Assembly (NCBI GenBank): GCA_036873755.1
Contig: JAVTVY010018852.1
Coordinates: 1 to 64,000 of the forward strand
Reading direction: 5' to 3'
DNA: 64,000 nt
Source of the DNA: Hanleya hanleyi
Lineage: Eukaryota; Mollusca; Polyplacophora; Lepidopleurida; Hanleyidae
Shown here: positions 11,108 through 21,111 of the stretch, one piece after another
Position numbering within the stretch: position 1 is the first letter of the stretch
Layout: each line of letters opens with the position of its first letter
Made by a program: the position numbers and the translations under genes
Notes under the pieces: model-generated
Database searches by the model: none
Told to the model about the DNA's origin: nothing
Seen by the model: the letters and a program-made list of their open reading frames with translations, nothing else

Positions 11108-11558
11108 ATAATCATTGGCTTGTGGAGAAAATAGAAACAACATCCGGCCAATCCCTGTTTGTAACAGTTTATTAACAGTTCACACGAAATATAGAGATAT
11201 GGTGAATTTGATATGGTTTGGGCTGTAAAGCTCTGTATTATTTGTAATCAAACGCAACATATAAAGTGATGGGAAGATATGCCGCTGTACTGTCAAGAAC
11301 TATACGGCATAGTCAACTGTTTTATTTTCGTTTCTACATGTATATGTTTCGAAAGTCAGGTTGGTGAAGGCCGTATTTGAATTAGCATACCGGAAATGTG
11401 TACCTTTATCACAAACGTTCACGCCAATATGCTTTCGCAAGCTCTTCTCTTGATTACAGACTGGCTTCTTTTCTTTTCATGCCGGATTATTTATTGCCTA
11501 GACATGCCCATCAAGTTCATATCAAGACATAACATGTAGCTACCACGCCATTTTTCAG
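11108..11558. other. SLC22 gene 1 intron remainder
   Basis: No further feature recognised. The pyrimidine-rich acceptor 'atttttcag' ends at 11558. Confidence 0.6.
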
Positions 11559-11789
11559 GATATACCCAGAATCCCTCCGTTGGCTTCTTGCTAAGGGGAA
11601 ACATGAAAGAGCAAAAAAGTTGATACAGAAGATATCGAGGTACAATGGTCAGAAAGAAGTACCAAAGGAAGTGTGGACGATGTTAGATGAACTCAAATAC
11701 GAGGACGACAAATCTAAGATTTATAACGTATTTCATTTGCTACGGAACCTAACGTTGCGGAAAAGAAGTTTCTTGATTTGGTTTATATG
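11559..11789 (+). CDS. SLC22 transporter gene 1, exon (central loop to TM7)
   Basis: The first G completes the split Trp. It then reads IYPESLRWLLAKGKHERAKK..., the PESxRWL(L)xKG signature at the start of the large intracellular loop 6-7 of SLC22 proteins. It continues through a basic/acidic amphipathic loop (EVPKEVWTMLDELKYEDDKSK) to NLTLRKRSFLIWFI, the start of TM7. The donor 'ATG|gtaaat' ends the exon in phase 2 (TG). Joined canonically to the exon at 15011, whose first base is A, the split codon becomes TGA instead of the expected Trp (TGG). Coding is otherwise intact, so this is either a recent null allele, a base error, or a splice I have not identified. Confidence 0.9.
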
Positions 11790-13129
11790 GTAAATGTGTT
11801 TTGATATGCATATAGTAGAGGAAAATTCAGACATTGTATTATAGGCAATAGACTTATATTTATTAAAATGTTATTGCAGTTTTGACCGCTCTTCATTAAC
11901 AAATTATTGTAGATACGAACACTTTCAGTGTGGCCCCTCGTCATGAACCAACAATAATGCAAGTTGTGATCATTGAACTCGGATCAGTAAATATGTTCTG
12001 GTTGGTCAATTTGTTATATAAGTGTAAAGCATGGCGTAGCTTCTTGCTTTTTGGAAGTCCAACAAGCTACTGTGGCAGACACAAATCATGTCCTTTAACA
12101 TGTGTTGTGCGTGCCTCATACAAAAGGCAGTGGTTATGTTTGGATTTCTCCTTGTCATATGTGAAGTCTGGTAGATTGACGCTGTTGTGATTTGCTGATT
12201 TTTCGGCACTGCTGCTGTCGACCTAATCAACCACAATCAGGTTAGGGGAATCCCGCTATCCCGGAATTAACGTAGACAATATATCTCTCCCCTAAGAAAA
12301 TCGCATTTATAAGTTATCTAAAGAAAGAAGATCCTCTATATACATGTAGCGTTTAATGAACGAAGAACTTGAAATTAGCACATTTCTAGCCAGGTTTGTT
12401 TGCCTATTGTCAGAACTCTCGCTTTAGGACTATAATGATAGAGTTCAATGCAAGATATAGCCAACATGTCAGTTCTCAATGAGTTAATTGAAATATCTGC
12501 TTAATGAATATATGATATTTATATATGACATGTGCTTCAAAAGAAACTTAGTCTTGAACTGGACCTCCAGTTGTTCATATAGTACTGTTCCTTGGTTGTT
12601 TACTTTCACCACCTGATCCATTCAACACCCAGGGAGTTTTCAATTGGTGGATAGATACCATGAGAGTGTATTGGTCAGGATGTGTTTTACCGGATAATAT
12701 AAAAAAAATCATGACAATTTCTGGCACAAAAAAATTCACACATGTATAATGGACAATCTCATTAATGGGCCACTGATAGTTAACTTAAATTTTCGACTTT
12801 TAGAAGGGCACATCGGGCAATGACATCGGCCCTTAAATAAATTCAAGCCTGAGTTGTTCCTCTCTATAATAAGTTAGTTTGGGCCTACATATAAATTTAG
12901 AGGATTGCGTCTGGACTTGGAATGACGAACTAAGTCAAATGAAATCTCGAGATGACATTTACCTGAACCTGTTTATCATGGTAAATGAGTAGGGTGAGCG
13001 GTAACCTCCTTTCCCATGAGTAATTTGCTTCTAGATGGCTGCAGTCGACCTAGCCTGGATTTTGTTATGATAGGTCCATCACTCACGCCAAGCTTATTTC
13101 TGTTCGGCACTATCGATGCTCATTTATCG
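11790..13129. other. SLC22 gene 1 intron, no recognised element
   Basis: About 1.3 kb with no feature I can support. The overlapping frames at 11930-12236 on opposite strands have no conserved motif. Confidence 0.5.
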
Positions 13130-13284
13130 GGCCCTGTCAATACAAGCAACGTGAGATCATCGGTTAGAAATATTTTGGACTCTTGGGGTGTTCCTGTTTG
13201 CATTGCTTGCCATCACAATACGGGATTGGCGTTGCATGCAGCTCTCAATTTTTCTCCAACTTTAATCACCATAGTATACGTCTG
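13130..13284 (+). pseudogene. Decayed duplicate of the SLC22 TM4-TM6 exon
   Basis: Closely matches the 3' two thirds of exon 10624-10820 at nucleotide level, e.g. 'caa(g/t)caacgtg.gatcatcggtt', 'cgggattggcgttg.atgcagctctcaatttt' and the shared 'tacgtctg|gtgagaaatt' donor. Damage: an ~8-bp deletion right after ATCATCGGTT giving TAG in the original frame, a 1-bp deletion near ttttctcc that shifts the frame, and a lost 5' part and acceptor. It sits in the intron 2.3 kb downstream of the functional copy and in the same orientation, so it is a failed tandem exon duplication. Confidence 0.85.
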
Positions 13285-13627
13285 GTGAGAAATTCGTAGA
13301 GATGTGTCTATGAAATTTCTCTTGGCGAGCTCGTAATTAATAAAGCTGATATGTGCTGGAGCCCAGTACTGGCACAAGGCAATACAAAGTTCCGAGTATA
13401 TATTTGATTACATGGAGGAGCATTTTTCGTCGAAGTGATTTATTTGACATGCATTTCTTCATTCAAGTTGATGTCTTAGGGAACGTATAGTTCTGTATAT
13501 GTTCAATAACAATTCTTTGTTTACATGTTTATAACCTCAATGTGTGTGTGCAATGGGGATATCTACTGATCAATATAGATCAAGCATAGGGAAACATTAC
13601 ATTTAATGAATGTAAGTTGCGGCAAAT
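13285..13627. other. SLC22 gene 1 intron remainder
   Basis: No recognisable feature between the pseudo-exon and repeat R1. I find no degenerate copy of the next exon here, so the duplication was apparently limited to one exon. Confidence 0.5.
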
Positions 13628-14796
13628 GATTACAAGCGTCTGGTACGTCATTCATAATTCAGCCGTCGTCCATTAAAGAATATCCGCGTCCATAATCCAA
13701 AGACCATTTTCATATTCCATATAAAAGTATTAGCACCAAATTCAAAAAGACAATCATAGTATACATAAACATAGACTAGTTTCCTGCAAAAGAGAAGCGG
13801 TCAAGTTTTCAATGATGCCGGCAGGACATCATGATGTTCCAAAAATATCAAATCCGTATTGCCGATCAGTATTCTTAATCCATAATAATCGTTGTCAAGT
13901 CGTCATCTAGAGAATGATGTATCTCAGTGCCGCTTTGATTGTGACTGTTCATATGAGCACCATAAGGAGTTTTAAGTACATGGGTTCATACGGCCCCTAG
14001 TCCCGGGTTAACCCTATCTGGCCTGGGCTTTTTGGGACCTGTCCAGGCCTGGGGGGGGGGCCGAAATGGCCCCCCCTAATTATTTTTCTTACCCTTTGAG
14101 CTAGGGGGCTGAAATTTATTACACTATACCCTTGGGTCAAGCTCTACCAGAAAATGTAAAAAAATCCAAGATGGCCGCTTTGATGACGTCACAGTGACGC
14201 CATTTTGAAAAACGGCATATTTTGGTCGATTTTTTTGTCAGATTTTCCGAATTTTTTATTTTTGCAATTTCTCCACAAAAACTGCATGAAAAATTAGCAA
14301 ATATTAATGTGATATGAAATAAAATAGCTTTTGCCCACTTTTCATTGCGGAAAAGCAGAAATTTTGAAGAAATATGACAAAAAATCACTTTTCTGGTACA
14401 CCACGTGGCCGCCATCTTGAATTTACCCATGATCCTCTGCTCGCGGGGTTAAGAAAATAGGCTCAAAATGACCCCAATAAGACAAATGATAAAGTCACGG
14501 AGTTTCAGCTCTCCATTTTTTGCCGTTCCGGAGATAGTGCAGAAAGTTTGGTAGGGGGGGCCATAATGGCCCCCCCCAGGCCAGGTAGGGTTAAGCGGGA
14601 TTAGACCCAAGCTGTTGAAGCTGTTGTAACTGTCGTAGTTTATGTATGTACGTGTATAATATGATTGTCTTATTTTTATTTGGTGCTAATTCTGTCAATG
14701 CTGGAATATGGAATAGATCTTTGGATTATGGACGCGGCTATTTTTTTATGGGCGACGGCTGATTTATGCATGACAGGCCAGACGCTTGTAATTCAA
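13628..14796 (+). repeat. Dispersed repeat R1, interrupted by MITE M1
   Basis: 13628-14011 aligns almost base for base with 36703-37086 ('ttacaagcgtctggt.cgtcattcataattc' to 'cctag.cccgggtta'). The alignment resumes after the MITE at 14591 ('ttaagcgg.attagac'). At 14655-14796 an inverted copy of the R1 start appears ('ttggattatggacgcgg...agacgcttgtaatt'), so this copy is bounded by inverted ends. It contains a pyrimidine-rich AG ('cgcttctctcttgcag' on the minus strand in the 36.8 kb copy) that resembles a splice acceptor. Confidence 0.8.
14012..14590 (+). mobile_element. piggyBac-type MITE M1, copy A (TTAA target site)
   Basis: 579 bp flanked by TTAA at 14008-14011 and 14591-14594. Left end CCCTATCTGGCCTGG, right end the inverse, CCAGGCCAGGTAGGG. 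Immediately internal to each end is a G/C run (…GGGGGGCCgaaatGGCCCCCC…). The same locus without the MITE is seen in R1 at 37086 (cccgggttaagcag) and 45657 (cccgggttaagcgg), which proves that TTAA was the target and was duplicated. TTAA plus CCCTA termini are piggyBac-superfamily features. The interior carries TGACGTCA at 14184 and two opposed 'caagatggc(c/g)gc' motifs. No transposase. Confidence 0.88.
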
Positions 14797-15010
14797 CCGA
14801 TAATCAATGCCATAATTAGTAATTTGATAATAAACCTTTACACGTTCATAATGTATTGACAAGAGAACAGAAAACGTCTGCCAAAACGGGTACAGGTATA
14901 TATAGAATAATCCGAAACACCTATATTTTCAATAAAGTAAGGCGGCCCAGTTATGAGATTCAGTCAAGTTCAATGGTCTAAATCTTGTTTTCTATAAAAT
15001 TATGACTTAG
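14797..15010. other. SLC22 gene 1 intron end
   Basis: Ends in a weak acceptor, 'ttatgacttag', at 15010. An extension of the following exon upstream of this AG would meet TGA at 15003-15005, so no earlier in-frame start is available. Confidence 0.6.
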
Positions 15011-15145
15011 ATTCACCGCTTATTTGGGCTATTACGGACTGACCTTCGGTACCGGCTCTCTTCCAGGATTCAAATACGCGACCTTCCTCATTGGTAGTGG
15101 TGTGGAAATTGTTACTCATGTCCTGAATATTCCCGTCCTTCACAA
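15011..15145 (+). CDS. SLC22 transporter gene 1, exon (TM7-TM8)
   Basis: After the first base, reads FTAYLGYYGLTFGTGSLPG...KYATFLIGSGVEIVTHVLNIPVLHK: TM7 with the Y-YGL motif, a short extracellular loop, and TM8. This matches SLC22 proteins ('...YYGLS....L.GN.Y..F.I....E.P'). The donor is aa|gtgagt, phase 2; the K codon is completed by the next exon's G. The preceding junction creates TGA under canonical splicing (see the exon ending at 11789). Confidence 0.9.
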
Positions 15146-15400
15146 GTGAGTAGATCCAATACAAACTTGATCAACACTTGCTAATCCTTTCCATTTCTTG
15201 AACTATTTCTGTTTCTGATAGTATTTTTTTATCATACGGATGTTTGACAAAAGGAACATCATGATGTCTTGGCGTCCTTGAAAACTGTTGATTGTGTGTC
15301 TCTCGTCAGAAACGAAGTTGTGATTATATTTATGATGATTGATGGTGAGACGTGTGAGAACGAAACAAGGAAATAATTTTGAGATGAAATAGGCCACCAT

Positions 15401-16098
15401 ACAGGGTGAGTCAAAAAAATGTCCACCTGTGGTTTTGTTCATTTATTCATATGAAGTTACAATTTATTGTGCATATGAATATAACACATGGAAAGGTACT
15501 TCATCTCTCCACTATATTCAACCATGGTATGTTTTATTCATGGGAAATTTATACATATATTGTGTATAAACCAATGACGCTCACGAAAGCAAAGTGCAGT
15601 TTCTCCGTAACGCATAAATGAGTCAACACAGAAGTTGATAAAGATACAGGAATGAGACTCTTCACTGTTTATCTATTTTCAGATATTTCTGTTGCACATT
15701 TTTCCAATGCAAAGTAACAACTCTGGGAGAGAAAATCTTAAAGTGCAACAGAGATACATGAAAACAGCTAAACATATGAAGTGCCTCATTCCTGCGTTCG
15801 TTTTCATGCATTTCCACATTATGTAGAGAATGTACTTTCTATCCATGAGAGTCTTTGGTATATAAATATTATATATATATATATTTATCCATAAATAAAA
15901 TATACAATGGGTGGATATAGCACAGAGAGGGAGTACCCTTCGTTTTGTCATATCCATATACCCAATCAATTATATCTTCACATGAATAAATTAAGAAAAC
16001 CACAGGTGGACATTAAGAAAACCACAGGTGGACATTAAGAAAACCACAGGTGGACATTAAGAAAACCACAGGTGGACATTTTGTATTACTCAACCTGT
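15401..16098. mobile_element. Long-inverted-arm MITE, TA target site (mariner-like)
   Basis: The ends are inverted: CAGGGTGAGTCaaaaaaatgtccacctgtgg on the left and ccacaggtggacattttgtattACTCAACCTG on the right, each flanked by TA. The arms keep pairing inward for about 300 bp: 'ggtacttcatctctccactata' against its inverse near 15905-15930, and 'caggaatgag'/'ctcattcctg' further in, closing at a loop near 15700-15740. CAGGGTGAGTCAAAA-type ends with TA duplication are typical of Tc1/mariner elements. No transposase, so non-autonomous. The right end is amplified into the 22-bp tandem array at 15992-16082. Confidence 0.8.
15992..16082 (+). repeat. 22-bp tandem repeat, ~4 copies (subterminal)
   Basis: Unit aagaaaaccacaggtggacatt repeated four times with no substitutions visible. 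It is a copy of the inner part of the MITE terminal repeat (accacaggtggacat), so the transposon end itself has been locally amplified. Confidence 0.9.
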
Positions 16099-16986
16099 AT
16101 GTGAGTTTAATTCTCGGAATAAGACTAGAGTGATATACGAGAGAAGTATGAGACATTTAGAATAATGACAATTACTCGCAAATAAACAGATATGTAAATA
16201 GTTGTATCAGAAAGTAATGAATATACAAATTAAAGAAAAATAAAGTGTTTGTATACGTAAGCCGCAAATGCGACGAGCGTTTGCTCCGGTGGAATTCACG
16301 CCGAAACATGAAGTACTCGAAGGAAAGGTGATTGAAGGGAGATAACCACGAAATACCTAAGCCAATTCATATCGAATACCAGATGCCACAATCACATCAA
16401 TTAATGTATGCCTTTCAGACTTGTTTATTAGTTGATGCTTGCTTGGAGGTTGGTACTGATATTATCGTAAGTTACACCTGGACGACAAGAAGATACAGAA
16501 AGTCCGAGCCGACGCGTGCACTGTAAACTTGGCATGCAGTGTATTGTAATTTCAGCTTCACATTTCAAGTTAAATACTACACTAACTTTCCGTCATTTAC
16601 CTTGGCCTAATGAATAGGGTAAATTGTTCAAACCGTAAACGCACGTGATGTCATATAGCCAATCAAGATATGAGCATGCAAACACAGTGCAGGGAGGATT
16701 TTATTTTATGTCTCTCTGTGTGGTTTCCAAATATGGCAAGTGGGGTTTGTGTTGTTAATCATTACATTCGAGCAGCGAATCAAATTTGAATTTTACAGAG
16801 CATACAGTTGCACTTCTCCTAATATGGGCCACAGAATATTATAGAGCTTTGAAATCACGAAACCGTATTCGGATTTGAAAATGTGTTATGTTCAGCCATG
16901 GCAACACGTGTAGTGTTCGACTTGGATATGCGAAGATGGGTAATCTTTATCAAGCAGCAACAGAACATATTTCTGACTTGTTACAG

Positions 16987-17063
16987 GTTTGGAAGAAGAC
17001 TACCTCTGGCATCATATCTTGTGATCGGAGGTATATCCTGTATTGTTGCCACCTTTATACATG
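16987..17063 (+). CDS. SLC22 transporter gene 1, exon (loop 8-9, TM9)
   Basis: The first G completes Lys. Then FGRRLPLASYLVIGGISCIVATFIH: the (R/K)FGRR major-facilitator motif between TM8 and TM9, followed by TM9. 77 nt, phase 2 in and phase 1 out (G|gtgagt). The conserved GRR is intact. Confidence 0.9.
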
Positions 17064-17816
17064 GTGAGTATCTTCATTGTTGACGTAGCAAACAAAATGA
17101 AAATAGAGGGTGAATCCTGCTGGCTCATGGGAAGGTAACGGATTGCTGCTCGAGAATGCGCTGACTGGTCTAAAGTGGGACACACCATCATTATCCCACC
17201 TCTTTTGACAAACAATGGAACAGGTTTATTAACCAAATTGTCCAGATGTCTGGATCCTTCAAGACATTCTTAGTGAAGACAACGACAACATTTTCGTTTG
17301 AAGCTGGTCTTATGTAATAATGATCATGATACACTATACACCGGGGACATTATTACAGCCATGCCACCGGATCTAGGTTCAGGATCAAATTGCATATCAT
17401 ATCATACAGTTTAAACTTATAAATATAGAACAAATGTATTATGTCTGATAAAGATTATCAAACAATCAGGTGCAACTACTATCATCCTCAAAGTTCAATT
17501 CGCGAAAAGAGTTTTCGTTGAAGCAAAATTTAGTTCGAGTCCTTTAGAAATCGACAATTTGAAATCTTCCGCACTGTATTACTGTCTGTATCGGTGGTTG
17601 TTGCGACACCACTCATCGGTGAACCCTTTGAACCTGCGTCAAACTCGGTGTCTAACAGACGCCAGCGATGATAGGTTACGCGACAACCATCTTCAAGTTG
17701 ATGATAAACTCCTAAACATATCGGAATATTTAGGAATAAAAGGAGCCAAAGATGCGGGAAGATAGGATATCACGTCTTCAACTATCAGGATATTGTGTTT
17801 GCTGTGTTGTATACAG
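17064..17816. other. SLC22 gene 1 intron, no recognised element
   Basis: Nothing I can support. Ends with acceptor 'gttgtatacag'. Confidence 0.55.
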
Positions 17817-17922
17817 TTGGGAACGTGAAGACGGCCCTGGCGCTATTGGGAAGGGCTGGACTGTCGGGAGTTGACAGCGTTACCTTTCTGTACACCGCTG
17901 AACTGTTCCCAACATCTATGAG
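17817..17922 (+). CDS. SLC22 transporter gene 1, exon (TM10-TM11 loop)
   Basis: Reads (G)VGNVKTALALLGRAGLSGVDSVTFLYTAELFPTSM(R). GRxGxSG...FLYTAELFPTxxR is the strongest SLC22 family signature (TM10 and the following YTAELxPTxxR loop). Phase 1 in, phase 2 out (AG|gtaggt). Confidence 0.94.
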
Positions 17923-18071
17923 GTAGGTGTAATATATAAAAAACATTGTACATTTCTTTTTGTGTTTTGTAATATCAGAAGAAAGTCATGTCTGTTGCCA
18001 CGAGGGGAAGATTAATTTCCTCTACATGATGGCTGTACATGGATAGTCGCAAATGTCGAGCTAATCATATC

Positions 18072-18130
18072 ATAGTTTGTTATATCGTCGCTATATGGCC
18101 GAAATAGTGCTGAACGTTCTCCCATTATGG
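18072..18130 (+). mobile_element. Fragment of the LINE 3' tail
   Basis: 'atatcgtcgctatatggccgaaatagtgctgaacg' matches the 3' terminal sequence of the LINE copies at 10.3, 20.7 and 35.0 kb, without the CT tail. Confidence 0.65.
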
Positions 18131-18299
18131 GTTCTTCAGTGACATTAAGCGAGTAACAATTTTGCCTTTTATAAGTAGTCCAAAGCTAGACCATGAGAAA
18201 GAGGCAAGCAACAATTAGAATTATGAAAAGAGTGGTCTTTTTATGTGGAAAAGTTGTATAAGAACAGATAACAAATAGCCTTATTGAGGTATTTTGTTT

Positions 18300-19690
18300 T
18301 TAATATTTATATGCCCACATAGTGTAAACATTGCCCACAAACATTGCAATAGGTCATATATGTTGCTGAACTGTTATCGTCGCTTCCACGGCTCTTCAGT
18401 AAAATTGTGGTGGTATCAAGCGCTAATTTATAGACAACTAGGGTAGTCCATGTTGAAGTACATGGTGCGCTTGACATGGAGATCGTCTTTGATGATTTTT
18501 TTTTGGAAATGAAATGACGTAGTAACAGTAATATTGAAACCACATTTACAGTTTTTAATCCCAACATTTGGATGTTGTTCGCGGAATTAAAAGGGAATGG
18601 GGCGAAATTGCACTTTAGTGAAGTGTTTCTTGGGATAGGACCTTTCCTCTTTGCATTGATGATTTTAACGTTATCAAAGGCTTTCGGAACACGTGTGTTT
18701 ATTCTAACATTGACATAGTATCTGTAATAACCGGAAAGAAATTGTTGTTGCTAGGAATATGAGTATTTTAAAAAGTTATAATTCCTTCCGATTTAGTGAC
18801 TTCCTTAGCTCTCTGGATAATATATGGGGTTTCTTAAATTTATTTAGATCCTTTCCTCTTTGCTGGGAATTTTAGTTGTGTTACAATGGTACAAACAACG
18901 TCTTTCCTAAGGTGAATGATACTCGGTTCTTTGTGTGGCATGGGTGGCATGAATTGTAGCAGAGTTGCATTGGTTTGCACGAATTATGTGTTAATTTAGT
19001 CGTTTTCACGTTTGAGGAAGATGTCTAGAATGCAAATTTATCTGTAATGCTCTTCAATGAACATTTTACTTGTATCCTATAATATTAAGAAATCAGAAAC
19101 TTCAATTTCTTCCGCATTCTTTGTCCCAAATCATGAAGCAATCATCAAGAAAATATTTAACGGTTGGAGCAAATTTCGCGCCCATTGGTGCTTCTTTCAA
19201 TCTGTGTGTACTTTTCACGTGTATGAATTGAATTCTGAAGAAAATATATTCCTCTAAGAAAAGATCTTCGTTTGGATTAGAAGAGTTGTCTATCCGATCA
19301 TGGGTTGCATGCCCAAGTGAAATGCTACCAAATAAATTTGGAACACCCTGTGTCTTAGATTCTAGTGGGTATGTGATTAAGTAAACCGGTTTCATCTCGT
19401 TCATATCAAGAATTATTCAAAAGAATATCAACCAATTGATAAAGTCTACTGGTTTAACAAATGGGACCAGCTATACTAGGTCTAACTTTAAATCCGGAGG
19501 ACAAACAATACTCATGCAATCAGATTTTTTTCTGTGATAACCAGGATTATTTCTTAAGATTCAGCGACTTTGGGTAATCCATATTAACAGGCAATTTAAC
19601 AAGATAAGCTTTTCTGATTTAGCCAAGATGATTTTGAATTAGATTTTTCGTATTGATTTTTCAGTTTTTCTTAGTGTTATTTACGTCTAG
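18300..19690 (-). pseudogene. Penelope-like retroelement RT, decayed
   Basis: Minus-strand translation gives, in order and in shifting frames: a VRPSIAGP-like RPIVSG block with YERDE.GLLNHI (near 19500-19390); LKEAPMGAKFAPT (19190-19150), the xGxAMGxKFAP motif; then directly KYFLDDCFMIWDKE, the RT YxDD region with the intervening segment deleted; LDIFLKR and HYKPMQLCYNSCHPCHTKN (near 19000-18890), matching the KPT...SCHPxHTKN block typical of Penelope-like RTs; and a cysteine-bearing tail (NVCGQC) near 18320. Stops and frameshifts throughout. It has lost function and has no GIY-YIG domain in frame. Confidence 0.75.
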
Positions 19691-19717
19691 AGTTTTATTA
19701 CCTTGATTGTCTATAGC

Positions 19718-20220
19718 TCAATGACTTTATAGTTTATCATATTGGGGCTATTTTGAGCCTATTTCATAACCATGGATCAGAGGATAATGGGTAAATTCAA
19801 GATGGCGGCCATGTGGGATGCCAGAAAAATGATGTTTTCTTCATTTTGCTTCACAATTTCTGCTTTTCCGCGATGAAAAGTGGGCCAAAATCTATTTTAT
19901 TTCACCTCACATTAATATTTATTACTTTATCATGCAGTTTTTGCGGAGAAATTGCATAAATAAAGAATTCGAAAAATCTGACCGAAAAAACGACCAAAAA
20001 TGCCGTTTTTGAAAATGACGTTACTGTGACGTCCATCGTTGCGGCCATCGTGGATTTCTTTTTCAATTTTCTGGTAGAGTATGACCCAAGCGTATAGTGT
20101 GGTAAGTTTCAGTCCCCTAGCTCAAGGGGTAAGACAAATATTGGGTTGGGGGGAGGGGGAGGGGACATTTCGCCCCCGCCCCTGTCTGGACAGGTCCCAA
20201 ACAGCCTAGTCCAGGAAGGG
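19718..20220 (-). mobile_element. MITE M1, copy B (one end truncated)
   Basis: Inverted relative to copy A. The interior ('caatgactttatagtttatcatattggggc', 'caagatggcggcc', 'cagtttttgcggagaaattgc', 'tcccctagctcaaggggtaag') is well kept. It ends ...aggaaGGG followed by TTAA (20221-20224). The other terminus is missing, so the element is truncated where it abuts the Penelope-like remnant. Confidence 0.85.
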
Positions 20221-20730
20221 TTAATATCCAATCTGGACATTAAGGAACGTTTGGATATTTACTTGTGTCTTCAAAAAACGGCTGGTTTTACTCATCTGAA
20301 CAGTCATAAACGTTTCGACCAGGCCATGATTAGACGATGGAGGATCGGCCGTACACGATTAACTCACGAATATTTACTAAAACAGGAGCCGGTCCCAAAG
20401 TGAATTCCATGCCATGAAGATCTCACGGTGATACATATTCTCATAGACTGCATAGATTTTAGGATTGTAAGAGATTACAAGTGTCTAGTCCGTCATTCTT
20501 TTATCGAGCAGCTACACTGGAAGATCTTTTTAGTAAATGAAGATTGTATTTTAGATTATTTGAGAGAGAGATAGGTTTGTTGTACAAATTTGATGTTTGT
20601 ACCTGTTTTAACACATTAGTTTACAGAGTTATTGAATTGAATGCTTAGAATTTTGTTTGATCGCCACCATATAGCTGAAATATTGCTGAATTAGACGTTA
20701 AACCTTAATTCTCTCTCTCTCTCTCTCTCT
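20221..20730 (+). mobile_element. LINE 3' end with CT tail, 5'-truncated
   Basis: Starts at the TTAA boundary of MITE copy B. Encodes a remnant including RRWRIGRTRLTHEYLLKQEPVPK and, after a TGA, the 'CHEDLTVIHILIDC'-like cysteine/histidine segment that follows RNase H in I/Nimbus-type LINEs. Continues with 'ttatcgagcagctacactggaagat', 'gatcgccaccatatagctgaaatattgctgaat' and (CT)10 at 20710-20730. The protein is cut short, so this copy is dead. Confidence 0.8.
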
Positions 20731-21111
20731 TCACTATGTGTCTATACACCCTAAGGTAGCTCAGTTGATGACAAATTAATGATATCCTGCCTGGTTATCG
20801 ATGTCCCCTCACTGCTCCCATAGAATGAGTTTCTCTCTAAAATTAGCAGGGATTGTGCCTCATTTTGGTGAGATTTCTTGTTGTTGTTGTTGTTATCTAC
20901 GTTGTGCTAAGCACGGGTTCAGTCTTTCACCAAAACAAGGAATTTTTGTATTCCTTACGGTTGACTCAACATTAGTGGTTTGTTATTTTTTATTATTATT
21001 TTTCTGTGGTATTTGACTTCGGTAATGCGTGCTATTCTCCCGGGGAATTTCTGGATAACATTGGTCGATATGACGCCTTATTTGTTTTTTTCGAATATTG
21101 CAGTTGTACAT

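Larger units (their letters stand above)
15146..16986. other. SLC22 gene 1 intron, with mariner-type MITE
   Basis: Contains the long-armed inverted element at 15401-16098. 16099-16986 shows no coding similarity or repeat structure that I can support. Acceptor 'acttgttacag'. Confidence 0.6.

Noticed and set aside
10624..15145. Two separate SLC22 genes in 9-32 kb because of the duplicated exon
   Set aside because: Only one exon is duplicated, it is broken, and the remaining exons form a single co-linear series covering TM2-TM12 once.
15992..16098. Regular 22-bp repeats as a CRISPR-like array
   Set aside because: Units are directly adjacent with no spacers, in an animal intron, and are copies of a transposon end.
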